This document shows positions 1 through 7,195 of a stretch of DNA of 11,372 nt, one piece after another. Positions within the stretch are counted from its first letter, which is position 1, and every line of letters begins with the position of its first letter. The notes under the pieces were generated by a model. The model ran no database searches. It was not told where the DNA came from and was given only the letters and a program-made list of their open reading frames with translations. Location of the stretch: assembly GCA_030592145.1 (NCBI GenBank), contig JAUVKJ010000026.1:1-11372 (forward strand), read 5' to 3'. A program made the position numbers and the translations under genes. The stretch comes from Bacteroides sp. GTDB lineage: Bacteria > Bacteroidota > Bacteroidia > Bacteroidales > SM23-62.

Positions 1-552
1 AACGTTATGATCGGTTATTATAAGAATGCGGAGCTTACCGCCTCAGTCATTAGTGAGGATGGCTGGTTCCATACAGGCGATATAGGTTCGTGGGAAGAAG
101 ATAAGTTTCTCATGATCACCGACCGGAAAAAGGAAATATTCAAACTCTCAAACGGAAAATTTGTGGCCCCCCAGATCATCGAAAATATACTTAAGGAATC
201 ACTCTATATTGACCAGCTGATGGTTGTGGGTGAGCATGAGAAGTTTGCCTCTGCCCTGATCTCACCGAATTTTGCCTACATCCGTGACTGGTTTGAATCG
301 ATGAACAAATCCGTTCCTGACCAGGAAGCCATGATCGGGGACACTGAAGTTTTACGGGCTCTATCCGATGAGGTGAAGCGTATAAACGCTCATTTGAATG
401 AGCCTGAACGCATACAACGTTTCAAACTTGTCGTCGATGAATGGTCGCCGGCTACTGGAGAATTGTCACCGACACTGAAGCTCAGGCGCAAATTCATTGC
501 CGGGAAGTACAGTGCCCAGCTAGAACAGATCTATTCAGGTAAATCAGTATAA
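1..552 (+). CDS. Long-chain acyl-CoA synthetase (AMP-binding), C-terminal part
   Basis: The gene enters from the left edge already in frame (N-V before the first Met), so the N-terminal two thirds, including the P-loop-like ATP motif, lie outside. The visible 183 residues cover the end of the adenylation domain and the C-terminal lid. Landmarks are GWFHTGDIG (residues 21-29; Asp27 is the usual ATP-ribose ligand), DRKKEIFKLSNGK (about 41-53; Arg42 is the hinge-region Arg), and SPTLKLRRKF near the end, where Lys160 is the likely catalytic lysine of adenylation. The KLSNGK...APQ pattern is typical of the long FAA1/FadD15-type synthetases. These activate a fatty acid to acyl-AMP and then acyl-CoA at the inner membrane face. 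The stop codon is 15 bases before the most likely ATG of the next gene, suggesting co-transcription. The exact substrate cannot be read from the fragment. Confidence 0.93.
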   Translation, partial: NVMIGYYKNAELTASVISEDGWFHTGDIGSWEEDKFLMITDRKKEIFKLSNGKFVAPQIIENILKESLYIDQLMVVGEHEKFASALISPNFAYIRDWFESMNKSVPDQEAMIGDTEVLRALSDEVKRINAHLNEPERIQRFKLVVDEWSPATGELSPTLKLRRKFIAGKYSAQLEQIYSGKSV

Positions 553-567
553 GTGGGCGTGGCATTC

Positions 568-1740
568 ATGAATATCATACCTGTTACAGATAAAAAAACC
601 AGAAAGGAGTTTCTGGATGTAGCCCGCCATATCTACAGGCGGCATGATACCTGGGTTTGTCCGCTCGACATAGAGATCGATGCCATATTTGATCCCGGTA
701 TCAATATTTTTTACAAGCATGGCGAGGCCACAAGGTGGATCCTCAGGGATTCAGGCAAGGCACTGATCGGAAGAATTGCGGCCTTTATCAACCATAAGGC
801 AAATGAGCTGCATGACCAGCCAACCGGGGGGGTCGGGTTTTTCGAATGCATTGATGACGAAAAGGCTGCATTCCTGCTTTTTGACACAGCCAGAAACTGG
901 CTGGCTGAAAGAGGCATGGAGGCGATGGACGGGCCGGTTAATTTCGGGGAGACGGACAAGTACTGGGGACTCCTGGTCGAGGGTTTCTCCCACCCTTCGT
1001 ACGAGATCGCGTATAACCATGAGTACTACCAGGCGCTGTTCGAGAACTATGGTTTCCAGACCTATTACAAACAGGAGGGATTTCACCTGGATGTGACCAA
1101 ACCACTGCCTGAAAGATTCATGAAGATCGCAGCCTGGGTGGCCAAAAAGCCCGGTTATGAATTCAGGCACTTCAAATGGAAGCATGCGCAGGAATATGTC
1201 AATGATTTTGCGGAGGTTTTCAATACGACATGGCCCACTTTTAAGCCTGATTTTACCCCTCTGAAACCTGAATACATATATAAAACCATAAAAAAGGCAA
1301 AGGCCATAATCGAGGAAGAATTCATCTGGATCGCTTACTATGAGGGGAAACCCATTGCCATTTATTTAATGTATCCAGATGTTAACCAAATACTTAAGCA
1401 TCTCAACGGGAATCTTCATTTTCTGAACAAGCTCAGGTTCCTTTACCTGAAAAAGAGGAAAACAATGACCAGGGCCAGGGGAGTCCTGATGGGAGTTGTA
1501 CCCAAATACCAGGGAATGGGCATTGAAGCGGCCATAATCTTGAAACTGGCGGAAGTTTTTAAGCGGAAAAGCCATTTCAAGGAGATTGAATTCTCATGGG
1601 TAGGGGACTTCAATCCGAAAATGCGAAAGGTTTTCATGTCCGTGGGAAGTGTTTCGGCGAAACACTATATAACTTACCGCTATCTTTTTGACCGGGATGC
1701 GGAGTTCAGGCGATACCCGATTCCGGATACAAAGAAGTAG
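568..1740 (+). CDS. YghO-like protein with GNAT-type N-acyltransferase fold
   Basis: This is a 390-residue soluble protein. I place the start at the ATG at 568 (MNIIPVTDKK); a GTG at 553 in the same frame would add five residues and abuts the preceding stop. No signal peptide or membrane segment is visible. The N-terminal half has conserved-looking blocks: GRIAAFIN (68-75), GGVGFFECIDD (87-97), and DGPVNFGETDKYWGLLVEGF (121-140), then an aromatic-rich stretch. The C-terminal half contains MGVVPKYQGMGIEAA (about 307-321), whose Q-G-M-G part resembles the acyl-CoA pyrophosphate-binding loop of GNAT enzymes. The architecture recalls the E. coli YghO family, often annotated only as N-acetyltransferase-like. 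Donor and acceptor are unknown. Its place directly after an acyl-CoA synthetase makes an acyl-CoA donor plausible, but that is inference. The family call is from memory of conserved blocks and is only moderately sure. Confidence 0.65.
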   Translation: MNIIPVTDKKTRKEFLDVARHIYRRHDTWVCPLDIEIDAIFDPGINIFYKHGEATRWILRDSGKALIGRIAAFINHKANELHDQPTGGVGFFECIDDEKAAFLLFDTARNWLAERGMEAMDGPVNFGETDKYWGLLVEGFSHPSYEIAYNHEYYQALFENYGFQTYYKQEGFHLDVTKPLPERFMKIAAWVAKKPGYEFRHFKWKHAQEYVNDFAEVFNTTWPTFKPDFTPLKPEYIYKTIKKAKAIIEEEFIWIAYYEGKPIAIYLMYPDVNQILKHLNGNLHFLNKLRFLYLKKRKTMTRARGVLMGVVPKYQGMGIEAAIILKLAEVFKRKSHFKEIEFSWVGDFNPKMRKVFMSVGSVSAKHYITYRYLFDRDAEFRRYPIPDTKK

Positions 1741-1779
1741 GCAAGTTGCATAAGGCCACGTTTAAATAAATAGTTTCTT

Positions 1780-3285
1780 ATGAAATACGATGTGATCGTT
1801 GTCGGCGGGGGACTCGGGGGACTGACAGCAGGTGCAAAACTGGCTAAGGAGGGCCGCAAGGTATTACTGATCGAACAGCATGACCGGCCCGGTGGATGTG
1901 CCACGACATTCAGGCGAAAGGATTTTACCATGGAAGTGGGACTGCATGAAATGGACGGGCTTGATCCGCGTGATATGAAAACCAGGATCTTCCGGGACCT
2001 CGGGGTTTTTGACGAGGTGACCTTCCTGAAAGTGCCCGAGTTTTACCGCTTTGTAAACGGGCGTTATGATTTCGTGATGCCACATGATCCTGAAATGGCG
2101 ATAGATTCACTAATCTGTTTGTTCCCTGCCGGGGAGGAGGGCATACGGGCCTATTTCCACCGCATCCTGAATGCAAAAAAGATCATGAAAGAATCTGCCG
2201 GAGAACCGGAGCGCAGTCTTGGGGAGTTTCTGGATTCGATCCTGGGAGACGAGGACCTGAAGCTGATCCTTCTTGGGAACCTGGGCTATTTTCACGACGA
2301 TCCTTATACCCTTTCCCTGAATTATTACTCGGTTGCCCAGGGAAGTTATTTTTCAGGAGGGGGGAATTTTATACAGGGCGGATCACAGGTGCTTTCCACT
2401 TTTCTTGCCGGCAGCATAGAGAAAAATGGTGGAAAGGTCCTGCTGAAACATCTTGTCACAGATATCATTGTGGAGGGGGGCAAGGCCGTTGGTGTGAAAT
2501 ACCGGGCTGCCGGAAGAGTGGCCGGGGAATCAGGAGCTTTGGATGCAAAATTTGAAGCAGGGACCCCCGAAACCCGGAAGGCCTTTGGACATGACATAAT
2601 TGTCAATGCTTCCATTCCCTCCCTGCTTAATTTCAGCCTTCCCGGATCCTATGCTGATAAATTGAGAAAAGAGGTGGCCGCACGAGAGATCGGAGCTTCC
2701 CTGCTGACCGTATATTTCGGATTTAACAAGTCTCTCAGGGAAACAGGCAGCAGGAATTATTCATATTTTCTTTACGATCCTTCGGTGAAAAGCCAGGCGG
2801 ATATACGCGGAAACAACAGGGGACCTTTCGCTCAGCGGAGTTTTACCTTCGTAGATTACGGGCAGGTGGATTCCAGGCTGGCACCTGAAGGAAAATCTGT
2901 AGGGGCAGTTTGCTGTGTCGATTACACCTTGCAATGGGAAGGTCTCAGCCGGAAGGAATACAGGCAAAAGAAAGAGGAAGTGGCACAGGGGTTCATCGAA
3001 AAACTTGAAGCATTGATACCGGGATTCAGAGAGGCCATTGAATTTTACGAGGTAGGCACCTCAAAAACCGTGGAGCGGTATACCCTGAATCCCCAGGGGG
3101 CAGTATATGGTTTTGCCCAGTCTCCCGGGAGAGTTGCAATGGACGAAATCCCGGCCCTGCCAAACCTGCATTTTGCTTCTGCCTGGAGCAGGATCGGGGG
3201 AGGATTCTCCGGGGCGATCTATAGTGGTTATATGTGTGCTTTCAAGATTTTGCGGGCCACAGGTAGTTCATTAAGATCCCGATAA
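1780..3285 (+). CDS. FAD-dependent oxidoreductase, phytoene desaturase/carotenoid isomerase (CrtI/CrtISO) family
   Basis: This is a complete protein of 501 residues, a normal length for the family. The N-terminus carries a Rossmann FAD motif VVGGGLGG (7-14) followed by Glu32, which should bind the FAD ribose, and then RPGGCATTF (36-44), characteristic of CrtI-like flavoenzymes. A GGSQVLSTFLAGSIEKNGG block lies near 206-224, and the C-terminal FAD-binding signature reads SAWSRIGGGFSGA (467-479). Family members desaturate, saturate or isomerise polyenes such as phytoene, lycopene or retinol. No phytoene synthase or lycopene cyclase lies in this window, so a carotenoid role is not established. 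The gene begins 39 bases after the GNAT-fold gene on the same strand, which suggests an operon with the acyl-CoA synthetase. Its last 44 bases overlap the 3' end of the convergent symporter gene. Confidence 0.88.
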   Translation: MKYDVIVVGGGLGGLTAGAKLAKEGRKVLLIEQHDRPGGCATTFRRKDFTMEVGLHEMDGLDPRDMKTRIFRDLGVFDEVTFLKVPEFYRFVNGRYDFVMPHDPEMAIDSLICLFPAGEEGIRAYFHRILNAKKIMKESAGEPERSLGEFLDSILGDEDLKLILLGNLGYFHDDPYTLSLNYYSVAQGSYFSGGGNFIQGGSQVLSTFLAGSIEKNGGKVLLKHLVTDIIVEGGKAVGVKYRAAGRVAGESGALDAKFEAGTPETRKAFGHDIIVNASIPSLLNFSLPGSYADKLRKEVAAREIGASLLTVYFGFNKSLRETGSRNYSYFLYDPSVKSQADIRGNNRGPFAQRSFTFVDYGQVDSRLAPEGKSVGAVCCVDYTLQWEGLSRKEYRQKKEEVAQGFIEKLEALIPGFREAIEFYEVGTSKTVERYTLNPQGAVYGFAQSPGRVAMDEIPALPNLHFASAWSRIGGGFSGAIYSGYMCAFKILRATGSSLRSR

Positions 3286-4594
3286 GAAGTCCCAGGATAC
3301 AGAGTGCCCATGCATATATGATCAATGTGGTCGAGATGCCGTACAGGATGGAGGGCACAATCACCCCGACAAGGCAGAAAGTGATTGAAAAATTAACGCT
3401 GTGCCGGTTGATCCTCGGGTAGATCCATATAACCAGTATCAGGAATCCGAGTGACATGGTCAGGGAGACAAAGAAAAAGGTAGTATCAATAATATCCTTT
3501 AGCACCAGCGCCATGACTATGCCCAGGATCATCAGGATGACCATGCTGATCCGCATGGTCGTGCGTAGGTTCTCCTTTTGCGTTAGTCCCGTTTTTTCAA
3601 GAAAATCCTGTGTTACCGAAGACGCTGCGGTGAACATATAGGTATCCGCCGAGGAGGAGACGGATGAGTAGATGATGACCACCGAGAGTCCGGCCAGTCC
3701 CACCGGCAAAAGCCTGCTGAAGCCAACGATAAGGGAAGTTTCGGCACTGATATCGGGGATGTCTGCACGAATCACCAGTCCGATCAAAAGAAGGATGAAA
3801 CCGATAATAATATAAAATATGGAAGAAAAGAAAATGCTTCTTTTGAAATGGGTTTCATCCTTTATGGCGTAAACCCTTTGCCAGAGTTCGGGTGAGGCCA
3901 TGGGTATAAAGAACCCTGCAATGAAGAAACTTACAATTTCCTTTGCAGGTATCCTGAAGAGATCCATAAAGATCAGTTCCGGCCGGGTCTTGGTAGTTAA
4001 CAGAAGGTACATCATCAGGACAAAAAGCAGGAAGATACCGATGCTCTGGATAACATCGGTCTTGACCACGGCGTCAAATCCGCCTGCAAGCAGGTAAAGG
4101 AGGATAATGACACCTACAATAATAACCGAAAAATTATAACTGATCGGTGTGTATTCTGAGATCACCTTGGCCCCGGCAATAAAATTCAGCACTACCCAGC
4201 CGAACATAATTATGATCGTGATAAGAGTCGCCAGGTACCCGGCAAATGGTCCTTTGAAGAAAAAGAAAAAATCGGGAAGAGTATAAAAATTCTGTTCATT
4301 TGCGATCTTCTTGACTTTTTTCCCAAAAAAGTAGAAAACAAACAGTCCTATCACTGAACCGATGAAATACCAGTACGCCCCCAGTCCGTATATATAGACC
4401 AGTGCAGTATACGTAAGCAGGATGGCCGCACCGATCCTGCTGGAAAAGATAGTGGCAGTAGCCTGAAAGGATTTTAACTGCCGGCCTGAAATAAGAAATT
4501 CTTCCTTTTTCTGTTTTCTTCCGGTCCGGAATCCGACAAAAAGGATCACTGCAAAATACAGGGCAATAATCAGATAATCTGTAAATATTAACAT
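3242..4594 (-). CDS. Sodium:solute symporter (SSS/SSF family)
   Basis: This is a 450-residue, strongly hydrophobic inner-membrane protein with about 12-13 predicted membrane segments. Family marks are an early SGRQL (36-40) followed by the sequence leading into the unwound first helix (ATATIFSSRIGA, 46-57). GGFDAVVKTDVIQ (171-183) matches the canonical GG-x-x-AV-x-TD-x-IQ signature. SPELWQRVYAIKD (234-246) and SSVSSSADTYMFTAASS (310-326) follow; the Ser-rich helix contributes the Na2 sodium site in this fold. Relatives move proline, pantothenate, sugars, myo-inositol or monocarboxylates with sodium; the substrate here cannot be deduced. At 450 residues it is a little shorter than many homologues. 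It is transcribed away from the TonB-dependent receptor across a 220-base spacer and converges with the oxidoreductase, overlapping its 3' end. A run of five or more Phe near 109-113 is unusual but lies in a membrane-facing region. Confidence 0.95.
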   Translation of the reverse strand: MLIFTDYLIIALYFAVILFVGFRTGRKQKKEEFLISGRQLKSFQATATIFSSRIGAAILLTYTALVYIYGLGAYWYFIGSVIGLFVFYFFGKKVKKIANEQNFYTLPDFFFFFKGPFAGYLATLITIIIMFGWVVLNFIAGAKVISEYTPISYNFSVIIVGVIILLYLLAGGFDAVVKTDVIQSIGIFLLFVLMMYLLLTTKTRPELIFMDLFRIPAKEIVSFFIAGFFIPMASPELWQRVYAIKDETHFKRSIFFSSIFYIIIGFILLLIGLVIRADIPDISAETSLIVGFSRLLPVGLAGLSVVIIYSSVSSSADTYMFTAASSVTQDFLEKTGLTQKENLRTTMRISMVILMILGIVMALVLKDIIDTTFFFVSLTMSLGFLILVIWIYPRINRHSVNFSITFCLVGVIVPSILYGISTTLIIYAWALCILGLLIGILMNYLWPAKS

Positions 4595-4715
4595 GGCTGT
4601 CAGGTTTACTTAATACTGATACTGATGATTAAAAATAGGAATTATTAATTAAATGCCTGATTTTATAAGATTACCTGAGGCGACCCTGAAGCCATGCACA
4701 AGTGTATCCAGAATT

Positions 4716-4772
4716 TCCCTGTACAATTCACCGTGGTGATCCGCACCCTGACAAAGTCAAATATCCCTGTAC
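4716..4772. repeat. 9-base direct repeat TCCCTGTAC, two copies
   Basis: TCCCTGTAC occurs at 4716-4724 and 4764-4772, 48 bases apart start to start, upstream of the TonB receptor promoter candidate. Between the copies is a short dyad TCACC-GT-GGTGA (4728-4739). This could be a regulator site, but one 9-base repeat in a spacer of this size is expected by chance about one time in ten, so the evidence is weak. Confidence 0.3.
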
Positions 4773-4785
4773 GGTCTGCATTTAT

Positions 4786-4793
4786 TATATTTG
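4786..4793 (+). promoter_or_regulatory. Candidate Bacteroidota -7 promoter element of the TonB receptor gene
   Basis: The sequence TATATTTG matches the Bacteroides sigma-factor -7 consensus TAnnTTTG exactly. It ends 21 bases before the ATG at 4815, leaving a leader of roughly 15 bases. No TTTG or clear TTG is seen at the expected -33 distance, so this rests on one element. It overlaps the in-frame TTG at 4791, which argues against that codon as the translation start. Confidence 0.45.
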
Positions 4794-4814
4794 TGTAGTT
4801 CGGGCGTATCGCGT

Positions 4815-7079
4815 ATGAAGAGATATCTGATAATATTGATTTTAAATACACTTCTGTGTTCTTCCCGAGCCCAGGAGATATCGGTCATTACGGGCAGGCT
4901 TAGCGATTCATTAACCGGGGCACCGCTTATTGGGGCCAGTATTATTACCGGGGAGAAAACCGGAACCATATCCGATGCAAAGGGAAGGTATTTTATTCGA
5001 ACCGGCGAAAAGTACATCACGGTGTATTTTCAATACCTCGGGTACCAGGCAACGAGCCGGACCGTTCATATCGATAACCGGGATACCATATTCCTGGATA
5101 TCAGTATGCAACGCTCCGTTACCGCACTGGACGAGATCGTGGTCAGTGCCGGCCGGTATGAACAGCGCCTTTCGGATGTAATGGTATCGGTAGATATCAT
5201 CAAGCCGGACAGGATAGCCAATACAAGCACAACTTCTCTGGAAACAATTCTTCGTCAGACCCCGGGTGTTGATATCCTGGACGGACAACCGGGAATACGC
5301 GGAGGAAGCGGCTACAGCTATGGCGCTGGCAGCAGGGTACTGGTATTATTGGATGACCTGCCGATTCTGTCCGGGGATGTCGGAGATGTGAAGTGGGATT
5401 ACCTGCCGGTAGAGAATATTGCACAGGTTGAGATCATTAAAGGGGCTTCTTCCGTTTTGTACGGTTCGTCTGCATTGAACGGGGTATTTAACATCCGGAC
5501 CAGGTATCCCACGGATGTTCCACAGACCCGGCTGAGCACCTATTCAGGATTCTATCTTGATCCTGGCAGGAAGGAATTGATCTGGTGGGACAGGCAGCCT
5601 TTGTTTGCAGGAATCGATTTTTCTCATCGGAGGAAGATACGGAACCTGGACCTGGTGATGGGAGGGAACCTGTTCAGGGATGAAGGATACCGGGAGGATG
5701 AATACCAGGACAGGGCGAGGCTGAACGTCGGACTCAGGCATAGGAATCCTTCTGTCAGGGGACTGAGCTACGGGATTAATATGAACAGTATGCTTATTGA
5801 TAAATCCGATTTTCTGCTCTGGCGCGATTCCAGATCCGGCGCCTGGAGGCAGAATCCACAGTCCGTTTCAGCCCTGAAAGGAAACAGGTTCAATATTGAT
5901 CCCTTCCTGGAATACTTCGGAACCTCCGGGGCTCAGCATAGCCTGAAAACCCGGTTCTTTCACATCAGGAATGATTTCGCGGATGCTCCTGATAAGAATA
6001 ACCGATCGGACCAGGTTTATGCTGAATATAAATACCACAGGAAATTCGCCGGCAGGATCGAGACCTCCTTCGGAGCTGCCGGGACCTGGGCGAGGTCCGT
6101 CGCGGAACTCTACGGTGACCATACCAGTGTGAACCAGGCGGTTTTTACACAGGTCAACGGGATGATCGTTCCTGGCCTAACCGTATCATTCGGACTGAGG
6201 TTTGAGCGCTATGTGCTTGACGGGCAGGTTGAATACTCTACCCCGGTATTCAGGACCGGTCTGAATTTCCAGGTCCATGACCATTCCTATCTGCGGGCCT
6301 CATTTGGCCAGGGTTACCGGTTTCCTTCAATTGCTGAAAAATATACCGCGACCAATGTCGGTTCTCTTAATATTTTCCCCAATCCGACACTGGTTTCCGA
6401 AACAGGCTGGAGTTCGGAGATCGGCTTTAAACAGGGACTGAAGGTAAGCGACTGGAGCGGGTACCTTGACCTGGCAGCATTCTGGACAGAGTACAATGAT
6501 ATGATCGAATTCCTCTTTGATATTTACCAGGCAGACAGCCTGGTAGTACCGGGACTGGATGATTACGGATTTATGGCACAGAATGTGGGGAATGCAAGAA
6601 TCACCGGGATTGAGCTGACTTTATACGGCAACGGGAAATTCGGAAACCTTCCCGTTTCCCTGATGGCAGGATATACCTACATGCATCCCGTGGATCTGAA
6701 TGTGCCGGATACAGCCGATGATGGGAACACAAATTATCTTAAATACCGGTACCGCCATTCCCTGAAATCGGATGCTGAACTAAAGTATAAACGCTTTATT
6801 CTGGGATGCACATTTGTATACAACAGCCGCATGGAAAAGGTCGATGAAGTGTTCACCGATCCCCTTTTCGGGAACATAATTCTGCCGGGCTTTCCTGCTT
6901 ACTGGGAGGAAAACAATAAGGGATACGCCGTTCTGGATGCCAGGCTGCTGTATAACATCACATCATTTTTACGTGCCGGATTAATATTAAAAAATGTACT
7001 TAACAAGGAATACATGGGCAGGCCCGGCGACATCCAACCACCCAGAAATATTACTCTTCGCCTGACTGCAGACTTTTAA
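4815..7079 (+). CDS. TonB-dependent outer-membrane receptor with carboxypeptidase-regulatory-like N-terminal domain
   Basis: This is a 754-residue outer-membrane receptor. I choose the ATG at 4815 because it opens directly into a signal peptide (MKRYLIILILNTLLCSSRAQ, cleaved near residue 19-20); an upstream in-frame TTG at 4791 would spoil it. Residues about 22-100 form a beta-sandwich of the CarboxypepD_reg-like type (GRLSDSLTGAPLIGASI, then GTISDAKGRYF). ALDEIVVSAGR (104-114) includes the likely TonB box. The plug follows, with ETILRQTPGV (143-152), IRGGSGYSYG (161-170) and VEIIKGASSVLYGSSALNGV (205-224). The rest is beta-barrel strands ending in Phe, as needed for Bam recognition. Such receptors import large or scarce ligands using TonB-ExbBD energy. 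No SusD partner is adjacent, so a glycan-utilisation SusC role is unlikely; it resembles the BtuB/colicin-receptor type. The ligand is unknown. It is divergent from the sodium symporter. Confidence 0.95.
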   Translation: MKRYLIILILNTLLCSSRAQEISVITGRLSDSLTGAPLIGASIITGEKTGTISDAKGRYFIRTGEKYITVYFQYLGYQATSRTVHIDNRDTIFLDISMQRSVTALDEIVVSAGRYEQRLSDVMVSVDIIKPDRIANTSTTSLETILRQTPGVDILDGQPGIRGGSGYSYGAGSRVLVLLDDLPILSGDVGDVKWDYLPVENIAQVEIIKGASSVLYGSSALNGVFNIRTRYPTDVPQTRLSTYSGFYLDPGRKELIWWDRQPLFAGIDFSHRRKIRNLDLVMGGNLFRDEGYREDEYQDRARLNVGLRHRNPSVRGLSYGINMNSMLIDKSDFLLWRDSRSGAWRQNPQSVSALKGNRFNIDPFLEYFGTSGAQHSLKTRFFHIRNDFADAPDKNNRSDQVYAEYKYHRKFAGRIETSFGAAGTWARSVAELYGDHTSVNQAVFTQVNGMIVPGLTVSFGLRFERYVLDGQVEYSTPVFRTGLNFQVHDHSYLRASFGQGYRFPSIAEKYTATNVGSLNIFPNPTLVSETGWSSEIGFKQGLKVSDWSGYLDLAAFWTEYNDMIEFLFDIYQADSLVVPGLDDYGFMAQNVGNARITGIELTLYGNGKFGNLPVSLMAGYTYMHPVDLNVPDTADDGNTNYLKYRYRHSLKSDAELKYKRFILGCTFVYNSRMEKVDEVFTDPLFGNIILPGFPAYWEENNKGYAVLDARLLYNITSFLRAGLILKNVLNKEYMGRPGDIQPPRNITLRLTADF

Positions 7080-7195
7080 TTCCGAATGCCTCTTTTTCAT
7101 GTCTACCATCCCTGCGCATGGAATGATATTGTTTCGTATTTACCATTTAAATAAGTATATTCAAGGTTTTACCATCCTTAAATATAAATTATATC
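7080..7195. other. Intergenic region upstream of citrate synthase
   Basis: This 116-base spacer becomes very AT-rich over its last 60 bases and presumably carries the citrate synthase promoter. No exact TAnnTTTG element is present; the nearest, TATATTCA at 7156-7163, has two mismatches in the TTTG part. I see no strong terminator hairpin after the receptor gene. Confidence 0.35.

Larger units (their letters stand above)
4595..4814. other. Divergent intergenic region between symporter and TonB receptor
   Basis: This 220-base AT-rich spacer should hold promoters for both divergent genes. Toward the receptor there is a perfect -7 match (separate entry). Toward the symporter, the minus strand of 4630-4637 reads TATTTTTA, one mismatch from TAnnTTTG, 36 bases before its ATG; this is weak. 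A 9-base direct repeat lies at 4716-4724 and 4764-4772 and is listed separately. I see no riboswitch core, tRNA or credible small gene. Confidence 0.5.

Noticed and set aside
751..1185. A 144-codon minus-strand open frame
   Set aside because: It is antisense to the conserved N-terminal blocks of the GNAT-fold protein and shows no recognisable motif.
4660..4790. Cobalamin or TPP riboswitch upstream of the TonB receptor
   Set aside because: I could not find the conserved core boxes of either class, and the candidate promoter leaves a leader too short to hold one.
4663..4851. A 62-codon minus-strand open frame in the spacer between symporter and receptor
   Set aside because: It overlaps the receptor's signal peptide on the other strand and has no domain, signal or conserved-looking pattern.
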